A DNA stretch of 64,000 nucleotides, taken from NCBI GenBank assembly GCA_905208975.1, contig CAJLRE010000002.1, forward strand, positions 1-64,000, written 5' to 3'. The DNA comes from an uncultured Collinsella sp. GTDB lineage: Bacteria > Actinomycetota > Coriobacteriia > Coriobacteriales > Coriobacteriaceae. Position numbers and translations under genes: made by a program. The notes below the pieces were generated by a model. It saw only the letters and a list, made by a program, of their open reading frames with translations, did not search any database and was not told where the DNA came from. This document shows positions 51,460 to 60,554 of this stretch, in pieces (position 1 is the stretch's first letter; each line of letters begins with the position of its first letter).

Positions 51460-53019
51460 ATGGAAACGTTGATTCTCGCCCTGCTCGCGACTCCTTTGGT
51501 GTTCTCGCTGGTCATGGCGTTTTTGCCCAAGAACACGTCCTATAACGTGTTTGCCGGTCTCAACCTGGTCTCCGTCGCAGCCGTCCTGGTGCTGTCGATA
51601 ATGACGGCCGGTGACGTCCTTACGAGTGGCGAAACCGCGAGCGCTCTTGGCCTGTGGTTCCACCTCGATTCGCTGGGCGCCATCTTTGTGCTGCTCATCG
51701 GCTTTATCGGTTTTCTTACGGGGCTGTTCTCGCTGCCCTATGTAAAGGCCGATATCGAGGAGGGCTCCATGCCCGCCGAGCGCGCCAAGCAGTATTTTGC
51801 GCTGTTTAGCCTGTTTGTGTTCACCATGCTGCTCGCGTGCCTGTCCAACAACATGATCCTCACGTGGGCCGCCGTGGAGGCAACCACGCTTTCCACCGTG
51901 TTCCTCGTGGGTATCTACAAGAACAAGACGGCCCTCGAGGCTTCTTGGAAGTATGCGATGGTCTGCACCGCCGGCGTGGCCTTTGGCCTGTTCGGTACGC
52001 TGCTGATCTACGCCAACGCCGCCGACGTGATTCCCAACGCCCACGAGGCCGCATTCCTGTCGTGCGTGCTGCCGTATGCCGACCAGTTCGACCCGACGCT
52101 CATGCGCCTCGCCTTTGCGTTTGTCGTGATTGGCTTTGGCACCAAGGCCGGCCTGTTCCCCATGCACACTTGGCTGCCCGATGCCCACTCCCAGGCCCCG
52201 AGCCCTGTCTCGGCCCTGCTCTCGGGCGTGCTGCTTAAGTGCGCCATGCTTGTGATCATGCGCTTTTACGGCTTTACCATCCAGGCCGTGGGCGCCGAGT
52301 ATCCGCAACTTTTGCTGCTGATCGTCGGCACGCTGTCCATTTTGGTGGCGGCACTCTCGATGTTTCGCCAGGACGACCTCAAGCGCCGCTTTGCGTACTC
52401 GTCTGTGGAGAACGTGGGCGTTATCGCCCTGTGCCTGGGTATCGGTGGCCCGCTGGGTGTCGCCGCGGCCCTGCTGCACTGCGTGTTCCACGGCTTTACC
52501 AAGACGCTTGCCTTCTGCGTGTCCGGCAACATCCAGCACGCCTTTGGCACGCGTAGCCTGGCCAAGATCCAGGGCGTCGTCGAGGTTGCACCCGCAACCG
52601 CCGCGCTCGCCATCCTGGCGCTGCTCGGCCTTGCCGCCTTCCCGCCCTTTGGCATGTTTATCTCCGAGTTCTTGACTTTTGTCGCCGGTGTTACCGCCGG
52701 CCCCATGTGGCTGGTCGTCGTGGTCGCCCTCGGTCTTACCGTGGCCATCTCCGCGCTCACCCGTATCGCGCTCAAGTCGGTATTCGGCCATGCGCCCCAG
52801 GGCATGGGCAAGCATGAGGCCCCGGCGCTCATGCTTATCCCCGAAATCGTCCTGGCTGTCATGATCTTGTGGTTTGGCATCGCCACCCCGCTGCCTCTCG
52901 TGCACGGTGTGGAGACCGCGACCGGCATCGTGCTCGAGCAGAGCACAGAGGAACTTCACGCGACGCCGATGTACCGCGCTGTGTTCGGTACCGAGACCGC
53001 TCAGAGCGAGGTGGAGTAA
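51460..53019 (+). CDS. hyfF: hydrogenase-4 membrane subunit F (antiporter-like)
   Basis: A 519-residue NuoN/L-like subunit (E. coli HyfF, 526). About 14 helices with ITWAAVEATTLSTVFLVGIY-type motifs (WAAVEATTLST), FGTKAGLFPMHTWLPDAHSQ, APSPVSALLSGVLLKCAMLV and HCVFHGFTKTLAFCVSGN. It is the third antiporter-like subunit of the complex. Three bases after hyfE. Confidence 0.93.
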   Translation: METLILALLATPLVFSLVMAFLPKNTSYNVFAGLNLVSVAAVLVLSIMTAGDVLTSGETASALGLWFHLDSLGAIFVLLIGFIGFLTGLFSLPYVKADIEEGSMPAERAKQYFALFSLFVFTMLLACLSNNMILTWAAVEATTLSTVFLVGIYKNKTALEASWKYAMVCTAGVAFGLFGTLLIYANAADVIPNAHEAAFLSCVLPYADQFDPTLMRLAFAFVVIGFGTKAGLFPMHTWLPDAHSQAPSPVSALLSGVLLKCAMLVIMRFYGFTIQAVGAEYPQLLLLIVGTLSILVAALSMFRQDDLKRRFAYSSVENVGVIALCLGIGGPLGVAAALLHCVFHGFTKTLAFCVSGNIQHAFGTRSLAKIQGVVEVAPATAALAILALLGLAAFPPFGMFISEFLTFVAGVTAGPMWLVVVVALGLTVAISALTRIALKSVFGHAPQGMGKHEAPALMLIPEIVLAVMILWFGIATPLPLVHGVETATGIVLEQSTEELHATPMYRAVFGTETAQSEVE

Positions 53020-53022
53020 CGA

Positions 53023-54795
53023 ATGATTGAAACTGAGAACAAGGTGTATGCCCGTCGCTGCGAGAGCCATGTCGAGGCCCTGCGCCGCGCCGTTCCGGGC
53101 TGCATCGAGAAGGTCGAGTGGCAGTGTGAGGACCAGCTGACGATCACCGTCAAGCAGGACAAGCTGCCCGAGGCCGTCCACTACCTGTATTACGAGCGTT
53201 ACGGCTGGATTCCCGTGATCATCGGCAACGACGAGCGCAGTCTGTGCGGTCGCTACGCCGTGTACTACGTCATCTCCATGGAGGGGGAGGACCCCGGCTG
53301 GGTGACCGTGCGCACCGAGGTCGATCCCGCCAAGATGACGTTCCCGTCCGTGACGCCGTTCGTCCCCGCCTGCGTGTGGGGCGAGCGCGAGCTTCGCGAC
53401 ATGTTTGGTCTGATTCCCGAGGGTCTGCCCGATCGTCGCCGCCTGGTGCTGCCCGACGATTGGCCCAGCGGCCTGTACCCGCTGCGCAAGGACTCCATGG
53501 ACTACCGTTTCCGTCCCGCTCCCGCGAGCGACATGGAAAACTACGAGTTCTTGGCCGATACCAAGGGCAAGGAGACCACGCTCGTCCCCATGGGCCCGCT
53601 GCACATTACCTCCGACGAGCCCGGCCACTTCCGCCTGTTCGTTGAGGGCGAGACGATCGTCGACGCCGACTACCGTCTGTTCTACGTGCACCGCGGCATG
53701 GAGAAGGTCGCCGAGACGCGCCTGAACTATGACGCCGTGACGTTCCTCGCCGACCGCATCTGCGGCATCTGCGGCTGCGCCCACTCGGTGGCCTATGCCG
53801 AGGCCGTCGAGCGCGCCCAGGGCATTCATGTTCCGCCGCGCGCCCAATACATCCGCGCCATCATGCTCGAGGTCGAGCGTCTGCACTCGCATCTGCTCAA
53901 TATTGGCCTCGCATCGCACTACACGGGCTTCGACTCCGGCTTCCAGCAGTTCTTCCGCGTCCGCGAGAAGTCCATGGACCTGGCCGAGAAGCTCTCCGGT
54001 CACCGCAAGACCTACGGTCTCAATGTGATCGGTGGCGTGCGTCGCGATATCCTGGCCGAGCAGAAGCTTTCCACGCTCACGACCATCCACCAGCTGCGCT
54101 CCGAGGTCACCGAGCTCGTCGACGTCTTGCTCTCCACGCCCAACTTTATTGAGCGTACGAGTGGCATCGGCATCTTGGATCGCAAGATCGCACGCGACTT
54201 CTCGCCGGTTGGCCCGCTCATGCGTGGCTCGGGTTATGCCCGCGACGTGCGCTTTGACCATCCCTTCGACGGCTACGCCGATCCGGACATCCAAAAGATG
54301 CATGCCGCCACGGCCGACACTTGCGATGCCTTCGGCCGTACCGCCGTCCGCATTCAGGAGGTCTACGATTCGATCGACATGATCGAGACCATGCTCGAGA
54401 ACTGCCCGTCGGGCCCCATCCTCACCACGGATTGGGAGTACACCCCGCACAAGTACGCCATTGGTGCCACCGAGGCGCCGCGCGGCGAGGACGTACACTG
54501 GGCCATGCTCGGCAACAACCAGAAGTGCTACCGCTGGCGCGCCAAGGCAGCTACGTACAGCAACTGGCCGGTCCTGCGCTACATGTTCCGCGGCAACACC
54601 GTGGGCGATGCGGCGCTGATCGTCGGCTCGCTCGACCCGTGCTACTCCTGCACCGACCGCGTGACGGTGACCGACGTCGCCGCCAAGCGCGACCATGTGC
54701 TCGACAAGGAGCGGTTCGAGAACGTCTGGCGCGACAAGTCGCCGCTTGCGGGCGAGGGCACCATGGCCGCTCCGCTCGATGAGGAGGCGCTCTAA
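53023..54795 (+). CDS. hyfG: hydrogenase-4 NiFe large subunit (NuoC-NuoD fusion)
   Basis: A 590-residue catalytic subunit. The N-terminal ~170 residues are NuoC-like (WGERELRDMFGLIPEGLPDR); the rest is the group 4 NiFe large subunit. Nickel-binding cysteines are in DRICGICGCAHSVAYAEAVE and DPCYSCTDR. After DPCYSCTDR a 45-residue tail (VTVTDVAAKRDHVLDKERFE onward) should be removed by HycI during maturation. It reduces protons to H2 on the cytoplasmic side. Both Ni sites use Cys, not Sec. Confidence 0.95.
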   Translation: MIETENKVYARRCESHVEALRRAVPGCIEKVEWQCEDQLTITVKQDKLPEAVHYLYYERYGWIPVIIGNDERSLCGRYAVYYVISMEGEDPGWVTVRTEVDPAKMTFPSVTPFVPACVWGERELRDMFGLIPEGLPDRRRLVLPDDWPSGLYPLRKDSMDYRFRPAPASDMENYEFLADTKGKETTLVPMGPLHITSDEPGHFRLFVEGETIVDADYRLFYVHRGMEKVAETRLNYDAVTFLADRICGICGCAHSVAYAEAVERAQGIHVPPRAQYIRAIMLEVERLHSHLLNIGLASHYTGFDSGFQQFFRVREKSMDLAEKLSGHRKTYGLNVIGGVRRDILAEQKLSTLTTIHQLRSEVTELVDVLLSTPNFIERTSGIGILDRKIARDFSPVGPLMRGSGYARDVRFDHPFDGYADPDIQKMHAATADTCDAFGRTAVRIQEVYDSIDMIETMLENCPSGPILTTDWEYTPHKYAIGATEAPRGEDVHWAMLGNNQKCYRWRAKAATYSNWPVLRYMFRGNTVGDAALIVGSLDPCYSCTDRVTVTDVAAKRDHVLDKERFENVWRDKSPLAGEGTMAAPLDEEAL

Positions 54796-54796
54796 T

Positions 54797-55513
54797 ATGC
54801 TGTAGCTTTGGAAGGTCAACGCCAAGGCCGGCGACGCGACGGTCAAGTACCCGTTTGCGCCGTTCCCCACCAACAAGGACATGCGCGGCAAGCCCGAGCA
54901 CAACGCGGAGCTCTGCATCGCCTGCGGTGCCTGCGGCGTGGCGTGCCCGGCCGATGCCATTCGCATGGACACCGACCTTGCGGCCGATACCATCACCTGG
55001 TCGATCGACTACGGTCGCTGCATCTTCTGCGGCCGCTGCGAGGAAGCCTGCCCCATGGAGGCCATCAAGCTCACCGAGGAGTTTGAGCTGGCCGTCATGA
55101 GCAAGGATGACCTCACCAGCAAGAGCGTCTATACGCTCGAGCACTGCTCGCGCTGCGGCAAGCCGTTTGCCCCGCATAAGGAGATCGACTACGCCAAGCG
55201 CCTGCTGCAAAAGACCGGCGGCATGGAGGCCATCCAGGCCTCCCGTACTGTCGGTATGTGCCAGGAGTGTAAGCGCGAGCTCGACGCCCTGCGCGCCGCC
55301 TCGGCCGTAAAGACCGGCAACGCGCGCGGCATGGCTGCCAACGAGACGCTTGCGTCCGGCGAGCCCCAGGGCCCCGGCATGGAGTATCTGGGCGGCCACG
55401 GCGTGAACCCCGAGTATGTCGACCGCGAGCTCAACCCCGATGCGCCCGAGATTCCCGCCGGTCCTGCGCCGGTCGAGGGCATCATCATGGATTTTGATAC
55501 GAAGGAGGAGTAA
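54797..55513 (+). CDS. hyfH: hydrogenase-4 ferredoxin-type subunit H, with in-frame amber codon
   Basis: The HycF/NuoI-like subunit with two [4Fe-4S] centres: CIACGACGVACPADAI and CIFCGRCEEACPMEAI, plus CSRCGKPF and CQECKREL further on. The natural start is ATG 54797, with GAGGAGG nine bases upstream, but codon 3 is TAG: ML-stop-LWKVNAKAGDATVKYPFA. A Lys codon (AAG) there would restore the usual N-terminus. The next ATG in frame, 54881, lacks a ribosome site and would drop 28 residues of the membrane-contact arm. Read-through, suppression, re-initiation or sequence error must explain it. Confidence 0.85.
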
Positions 55514-55515
55514 CC

Positions 55516-56298
55516 ATGGCCGAACCCACGCTTTTACCCGAGCGGCTTCAGTACCGCCCGACCAAGATCGAGCTCGACGAGAGCATCGAGAAGGCCAAGG
55601 CGACCCTTCTTAAGAAGATCAAGCGCTCGGTGTACGTCTACCGTGTTGACTGCGGCGGCTGCAACGGCTGCGAGATCGAGATCTTCGGTTCCATCACGCC
55701 CGTCTTTGACGTCGAGCGCTTTGGTATCAAGGTCGTGCCCTCGCCCCGTCACGCCGATGTGCTGCTGTACACCGGCGCCGTGACGCGCGCCATGCGCATG
55801 CCGGCGCTGCGCGCCTTTGAGGCCGCACCCGATCCCAAGATCGTGGTGTCCTATGGCGCGTGCGGCTGCACCGGCGGCATCTTCTACGACAACTACTGCG
55901 TCTGGGGCGGCACGGACAAGATTCTGCCGGTCGATGTCTACATCCCCGGCTGCCCGCCCAGCCCCGCGCAGACCGTCTACGGCTTTGCCATGGCACTTGG
56001 CCTGCTGGACCAAAAGCTCCATGCCGAGACCACGGTGGAGGCTACCGGCGAGCAGGCCGATATCCTGCACCCCGGCGTGCCGTACAAGCTGCGTGTTGCC
56101 ATTGAGCGCGAGGCTCGCGCCATGAGCGGCTACCGTTACAGCCGCGACCTGGCTAATGAGTTTATGGATACGCTCGAGGGCGCGCCCAAGGGCGATATCC
56201 GCGGTGCCATGGCGCTGCTCATCGACAAGCAGGACGATCCGCGCCGCGTCGAGGTGTACTCGGCGCTGCAGGATCTGGTGCTGGCCGGAGGTCGCTAG
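55516..56298 (+). CDS. hyfI: hydrogenase-4 small subunit I (NuoB-like)
   Basis: A 260-residue small subunit carrying the proximal [4Fe-4S] cluster next to the NiFe site. Cysteines: VDCGGCNGCEIEIFGS, SYGACGCTGGIFYDN and VYIPGCPPSPAQTVYGFA. Length matches E. coli HyfI (252). A C-terminal extension of ~90 residues with GYRYSRDLANEFMDTLEG follows the core. The start lies two bases after hyfH. Confidence 0.95.
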   Translation: MAEPTLLPERLQYRPTKIELDESIEKAKATLLKKIKRSVYVYRVDCGGCNGCEIEIFGSITPVFDVERFGIKVVPSPRHADVLLYTGAVTRAMRMPALRAFEAAPDPKIVVSYGACGCTGGIFYDNYCVWGGTDKILPVDVYIPGCPPSPAQTVYGFAMALGLLDQKLHAETTVEATGEQADILHPGVPYKLRVAIEREARAMSGYRYSRDLANEFMDTLEGAPKGDIRGAMALLIDKQDDPRRVEVYSALQDLVLAGGR

Positions 56299-56880
56299 AT
56301 GGAGCTCACGGACCGCTCTGGTTACTTTGCGGGTCCCGGCATGCTCGGCGGCTCCTTTGGCGATGCCTCGCGCGCAAGCGACGAGGCTGCCGAGGGCGTC
56401 GTCGACCCCTCCCTGGGCCATGCGCCCGATCAGGTGGTCTTTTACGAGCTCACGCGTAAGTTTGTGGAGACCGAGGAAGACGTTCCCCAGGAGGCCTGCG
56501 ACGTGCTGTACTACACGCTCGCCGTGGGCCACCACACCGGCGTGCTCGACTGCTTTGAGCCGCGCCTGTCGGTGCCGGTGAACGTCTTCTATTCGCTCGT
56601 CGACGCGCTGCCGGAGGGGGAGGCCAAAACCAAGTTTGAGGCCATCCGCTCCTTTGGCGAGTGCCAGCTCGACAAGGCGGCGGTGCCGTCGCTGCTCGAG
56701 GCCTGCGACACGCTGCTCGACGAGCGCGGTTTTCGCGGGTCGGCCAAGGCCGGCATCTCGGTGTTCGACGACGACTTTGGCCTGCATGCCCAGCAGGTCG
56801 CGTTCTTAATGAAGTTTCGCGATCTGGTGGAGCGCGTGCGCGATGTGTCGGGCGTGTATCTGACGGGGAGGTTGCAGTAA
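56299..56880 (+). CDS. hyfJ: HyfJ/HycH-family formate hydrogenlyase assembly protein
   Basis: A 193-residue HycH-type protein, longer than E. coli HycH/HyfJ (~137). Characteristic stretches are DQVVFYELTRKFVETEEDVP, DVLYYTLAVGHHTGVLDCFE and a C-terminal FDDDFGLHAQQVAFLMKFRD. HycH assists maturation of the large subunit. It begins directly after the hyfI stop and overlaps hycI by one base. The first ~45 residues are extra relative to the E. coli proteins. Confidence 0.85.
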   Translation: MELTDRSGYFAGPGMLGGSFGDASRASDEAAEGVVDPSLGHAPDQVVFYELTRKFVETEEDVPQEACDVLYYTLAVGHHTGVLDCFEPRLSVPVNVFYSLVDALPEGEAKTKFEAIRSFGECQLDKAAVPSLLEACDTLLDERGFRGSAKAGISVFDDDFGLHAQQVAFLMKFRDLVERVRDVSGVYLTGRLQ

Positions 56881-57383
56881 TGGGTCGCGTTGTGGATGGA
56901 CGTGTGAACGGCGCCCCGTTTGCGGGCATTGTGCTCACGGCGGGAAGCGTGCTGCGTGCCGACGATGCCGCCGGCCCTGTGCTCTCCAAAAAGATGGAGG
57001 ACGCGCCGCTTGCCGGCTGGTACACCATCGATGGCGGTCAGACACCCGAGGACGACATCATCGAGGTCAAGCGCGAGCGTCCGCCGCGTCTGGTCTTGGT
57101 CGATGCTGCCGACATGGCGCTGCCCGTCGGGTCAATCCGTTTGCTCGACAAGCGCGATGTGGCCCGCAAGTCGATGTTCACCACGCATTCGCTTCCTTTG
57201 TCGATTCTGATCGAGGAAATCGAGCAATCGTGCGATGATATCGTCTTCGTCGGGATTCAGCCGGGCGACACGGAGTTCTACAACCCCATGTCCCCGGAAG
57301 TCTTTGACGCCGTCGACGCCGTGTACGACGCCGTGGCCGCCAACGACTTTTCCCACTTTGTCCGCTTGGGGCAAGAGCAATAG
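56880..57383 (+). CDS. hycI: HycI-type hydrogenase maturation endopeptidase
   Basis: A 167-residue protease that removes the C-terminal tail of the HyfG large subunit after nickel insertion. Family features: VLTAGSVLRADDAAGPVLSK (the usual LGNxLxxDDGxGP region, here with AGSVLRADDAAG), RLVLVDAADMALPVGSIRLL and FVGIQPGDTEFYNPMSPEVF. The nickel-binding Asp (RADD) and the later His (TTHSLPLS) are present. The start overlaps the hyfJ stop (TAATG). Confidence 0.9.
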   Translation: MGRVVDGRVNGAPFAGIVLTAGSVLRADDAAGPVLSKKMEDAPLAGWYTIDGGQTPEDDIIEVKRERPPRLVLVDAADMALPVGSIRLLDKRDVARKSMFTTHSLPLSILIEEIEQSCDDIVFVGIQPGDTEFYNPMSPEVFDAVDAVYDAVAANDFSHFVRLGQEQ

Positions 57384-57422
57384 GAGCGCTTGTCTCTGCT
57401 GATTAGGAAAGAAGTGATTGAC

Positions 57423-58262
57423 ATGGCAGATTCCAAGGTGGAGTACCCCGCTCCCGATTGCCTGGCGCCCGCTGCGATCGAGGCCAAGACCGAGGCCGCC
57501 GGCGTGACCAAGGCCAACCTGCCGGTCGCAAAGGCCTTTCTGTTGGCAATGTTCGCCGGCGCGTTCATCGCCTTCGGCGGCCTGTTCTTTACGGTGTTCT
57601 TGAGCGATGGCACGCTCGGCTGGGGCGCTCAGCGCGTCGTGGGCGGTCTGTGCTTTTGCCTGGGCCTGGTGCTGGTGCTGGTGTGCGGCGCCGAGCTGTT
57701 CACCGGCAATTCTCTTATGGTCTGCGCGCTCAAGAGCAAAAAGATCACCCTGGCTCAGATGCTCAAGGCCTGGGTCGTCGTGTGGGTCGGCAATTTTGTC
57801 GGCGCTCTGTTCATCGTCTTTTTGGTGTACATGGCCGGCATTTACAAGCTCAACGGCGAGGCGGTCGCCAATTCCATGGTGAGCGTCGCCGCCGGCAAGG
57901 TGACGATCGACTGGGTGACGATCTTCTTCCGTGGCATCCTGTGCAACATCTTTGTGTGCCTGGCCGTGTGGATTGGTACCGCCGGCAAGACCGTGGTCGA
58001 TAAGGTTGTGGGCATTCTGCTGCCGATCGCTGCCTTTGTGGCCTGCGGTTTTGAGCACTGCGTTGCCAATATGTACTTTTTGCCCATGGGTGCCGTGATG
58101 CACGCGTGCGGCTATGGCGCCGACGTCGCCGGCGCCGATGCGCTCAACGTCGCGGGCATTGCGTTTAACCTGTCCGCCGCCACGCTGGGTAACATTGTGG
58201 GCGGCGCGGTTCTGATCGCGCTCGGCTACTGGTTTATCTACGCCAAGAAGTCCGAGGCGTAA
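57423..58262 (+). CDS. focA: formate/nitrite transporter FocA
   Basis: A 279-residue pentameric formate channel with six helices plus two half-helices. Signatures: LFFTVFLSDGTLGWGAQRVV, GLVLVLVCGAELFTGNSLMV, FRGILCNIFVCLAVWIGTAG and CGFEHCVANMYFLPMGAVMH with the central His. ATG 57423 with a preceding GAAAGAAGTG region is preferred over an upstream GTG/TTG extension. It delivers formate to the FdhF-Hyf complex or lets it out. Last gene of the operon. Confidence 0.94.
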   Translation: MADSKVEYPAPDCLAPAAIEAKTEAAGVTKANLPVAKAFLLAMFAGAFIAFGGLFFTVFLSDGTLGWGAQRVVGGLCFCLGLVLVLVCGAELFTGNSLMVCALKSKKITLAQMLKAWVVVWVGNFVGALFIVFLVYMAGIYKLNGEAVANSMVSVAAGKVTIDWVTIFFRGILCNIFVCLAVWIGTAGKTVVDKVVGILLPIAAFVACGFEHCVANMYFLPMGAVMHACGYGADVAGADALNVAGIAFNLSAATLGNIVGGAVLIALGYWFIYAKKSEA

Positions 58263-58284
58263 GGTACCGTCTGTTTGACGTTGG

Positions 58285-58321
58285 GCCTCCCGCGGGGCGT
58301 TGCCGTGCGGGAGGCTTTTTT
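58285..58321 (+). terminator. terminator of the formate hydrogenlyase operon
   Basis: GCCTCCCGC (58285-58293) pairs with GCGGGAGGC (58307-58315), followed by six T residues. Confidence 0.95.
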
Positions 58322-58384
58322 GGCCTGGGGCCCGGTGCCGGGCTGTTGGCCTGTTGTGTTTGGCTGATGAAAGGGGTAAACGAG

Positions 58385-60502
58385 ATGGCATCTGCTGTGG
58401 AGCGTGACGGTCGCGCCGTGGTGACCACATGCGGGGGATGCTATGCCGATTGCGCCTTTGCGGCACGCGTTGAGGACGGCTGCGTGTTGGCCGAGTTGCC
58501 GGTGCCGGGGCACCCGTGCGCTGCGCGTGCCCTGTGCGCCCGCGGACGGCATCGCCTGGCAATGCCGTTTGACGAGCGCGACCGCATTGTGCACCCCATG
58601 CGTCGGCGAGCTGATGGCTCGGGGTTCGATGCGATTTCGTGGGACGAGGCGTTCGCGCAGATTGCGGCGCGCCTTGGGGGGATTATTGACGAGTGTGGTC
58701 CGCGTGCGCTGGGCATGACGCTCGGCGTGCCCTCGTTCGACCGCTACTGGGCCTATCGCTTTATGCATGCGCTGGGCTCGCCCAATGTGTACGGTGCCGA
58801 CGGTGCCTGCGAGGTAAGCCGACTTACCGGTTGGGAGCATACCCTGGGCTACAGCCCCACCTCCGACTTGGCGCATACCGATTGCATCATGTATTTGGGG
58901 CGTTCTATCGTCGATTCGTCGACGATGGGGGCCGTTGATGCGCTCAACGATGCACGCCGGCGCGGGGCGAAGATCATCGTGGTTGACCCCCGGCGCAGCG
59001 GCTCGGCCGCGCTTGCCGACCGCTGGCTGCGCGTGCGCCCGGGCTGCGACCTGGCCTTGCTGCTGGGCATTGCGCATGTCTTGATTGCCGAGGACTTGTA
59101 CGACCACGAGTTTGTTGCCCGCTATACCACGGGCTTTGACGAACTGGCGCAGGCGGCCCGTGCCTGGACGCCCGAGTGGGCTGAGTCGATGTGCGACGTG
59201 CCAGCCGCAGAGATTGTCGCCACGGCGCGCGATCTCGCTGCCGCCACGCCTGCCGCTGTGGTGGATGCGGGCTTTCATGGTGGCATCGGTATCGCGTATG
59301 CCAATAGCACCCAGACCGCGCGCGCTATCTGCTTGGTCGATGTGCTGCTGGGCTGTATCGGGCATGCGGGCGGCGCGCTCAATCCGCCCACGCCGCTTGT
59401 GTTGGGCGACCTCGATCCCACGCGCTTTGCGACGCCGCCGGTGCCGCGTGGGCCCAAGCTGGGGTCCGAGCGCTATCCACTGGTCGATCCGGTGCGCGGC
59501 CTGTGCACGACCATCGGTCAGTCGATACTGGCCGGCGATTTGCGTGTGCTCATCGTCTATGCCAGTAATCCCGGTGCGGGCTATGGCAACGCCGGGGCGT
59601 GGCTATCGATTCTGGAACAACTTGACCTGCTCGTGACGATTGATATTCGCTGGTCCGAGACGGCGCGTGCTTCTGACTTCGTGCTGCCCGACGTGACGTA
59701 TCTGGAGGCCGACCGCGGCGTGGGTACGGTCGTGGGCCGCAACGACGCGCGCCTGTTCTACCGCAATGCCGTGTTGCCCGTGCAGCATGACGACACGCGT
59801 CCCGGTCGGGAGATTTTTACCGGTCTGGCGCAGGCGTGTGGCGTGGGCGAGTACTTCCAGTTTACGTCTGACGATCTGGCGGCTGCCCAGGTGGCGCCTT
59901 TTGGGATCAATCTGGACGAGCTCAAGGAGCGCGGCTGGGCCGACACGGGCGTTGCGTTGCCGTCGCGTACGGGCGAGCCGGCGATTCCCCTGGATGGCGG
60001 CAAAATTGCGCTGGCAAGCGATGTATGGGAACGAGCCGGTCTGGGTCGCGTACCCAACTGGATCGCTCCCATGGTGGAGCCTGGCCCGGGGATGTTTCGC
60101 CTCATTAGCGGCAACCGTCCCTTTGAGTCGCATACCTCGCGAAGGCTTGCAGCCCAAGGTGCCGCTGAGGCTGGGTCGGACCTGGATGCCGTGCAGATGA
60201 ATGCCGATACTGCTGCGCACATGGGCATCGCCGACGGCGAGATCGTCGAACTCGTGAGCGATATGGGTCGCGACCGCGCGCGTGTGGAGACGACGCCGTA
60301 TCTGCATCCGGCGTGCATCTTCACCTCGGCCGCCCCCGGTGGGCGTTCGTTTGACGCCGATGCCGGTGGCGCTCAAGGCTTGGGCGTGGGCCCGCTCGAC
60401 CATACGCCGTTGCGTTGGGACCCGTTGACGGGTGCCGCGCTCACCCAGGAAAACGCCGTTCGCGTGGAAAAGATCGCGGCGCGCGGGGATAATGACGAGT
60501 AA
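58385..60502 (+). CDS. molybdopterin-dependent oxidoreductase, unassigned
   Basis: A 705-residue DMSO-reductase-family enzyme without signal peptide. The N-terminal cluster motif is C16-G-G-C19-Y-A-D-C23 with the fourth Cys about residue 51. Cys142 in GADGACEVSRLTG stands where FdhF has Sec140 and is the likely Mo ligand. Further stretches: DAISWDEAFAQIAARLGGII, IIVVDPRRSGSAALADRWLR, LVTIDIRWSETARASDFVLP, and a C-terminal cofactor-binding domain. The HGP motif of formate dehydrogenases is absent, so it is probably a reductase or dehydrogenase for another substrate. AAAGGGG precedes ATG 58385. It precedes selA by 52 bp. Confidence 0.85.
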   Translation: MASAVERDGRAVVTTCGGCYADCAFAARVEDGCVLAELPVPGHPCAARALCARGRHRLAMPFDERDRIVHPMRRRADGSGFDAISWDEAFAQIAARLGGIIDECGPRALGMTLGVPSFDRYWAYRFMHALGSPNVYGADGACEVSRLTGWEHTLGYSPTSDLAHTDCIMYLGRSIVDSSTMGAVDALNDARRRGAKIIVVDPRRSGSAALADRWLRVRPGCDLALLLGIAHVLIAEDLYDHEFVARYTTGFDELAQAARAWTPEWAESMCDVPAAEIVATARDLAAATPAAVVDAGFHGGIGIAYANSTQTARAICLVDVLLGCIGHAGGALNPPTPLVLGDLDPTRFATPPVPRGPKLGSERYPLVDPVRGLCTTIGQSILAGDLRVLIVYASNPGAGYGNAGAWLSILEQLDLLVTIDIRWSETARASDFVLPDVTYLEADRGVGTVVGRNDARLFYRNAVLPVQHDDTRPGREIFTGLAQACGVGEYFQFTSDDLAAAQVAPFGINLDELKERGWADTGVALPSRTGEPAIPLDGGKIALASDVWERAGLGRVPNWIAPMVEPGPGMFRLISGNRPFESHTSRRLAAQGAAEAGSDLDAVQMNADTAAHMGIADGEIVELVSDMGRDRARVETTPYLHPACIFTSAAPGGRSFDADAGGAQGLGVGPLDHTPLRWDPLTGAALTQENAVRVEKIAARGDNDE

Positions 60503-60554
60503 TTGACTCAGCTGATGTATTCGACTGATCCACGTTTCTTTTGAAAGGCCGCAC

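Noticed and set aside
53744..54660. A selenocysteine in the NiFe large subunit.
   Set aside because: Both nickel-ligand motifs (CGICGC, DPCYSC) use Cys codons and the frame has no internal TGA.
50869..54996. A 1375-codon open frame on the minus strand across hyfE-hyfH.
   Set aside because: It is antisense to hyfE, hyfF and hyfG, which have clear motifs, ribosome sites and operon spacing. Long antisense frames arise from the GC-rich codon bias; the translation (His/Gly/Asp/Arg-rich) resembles no family.
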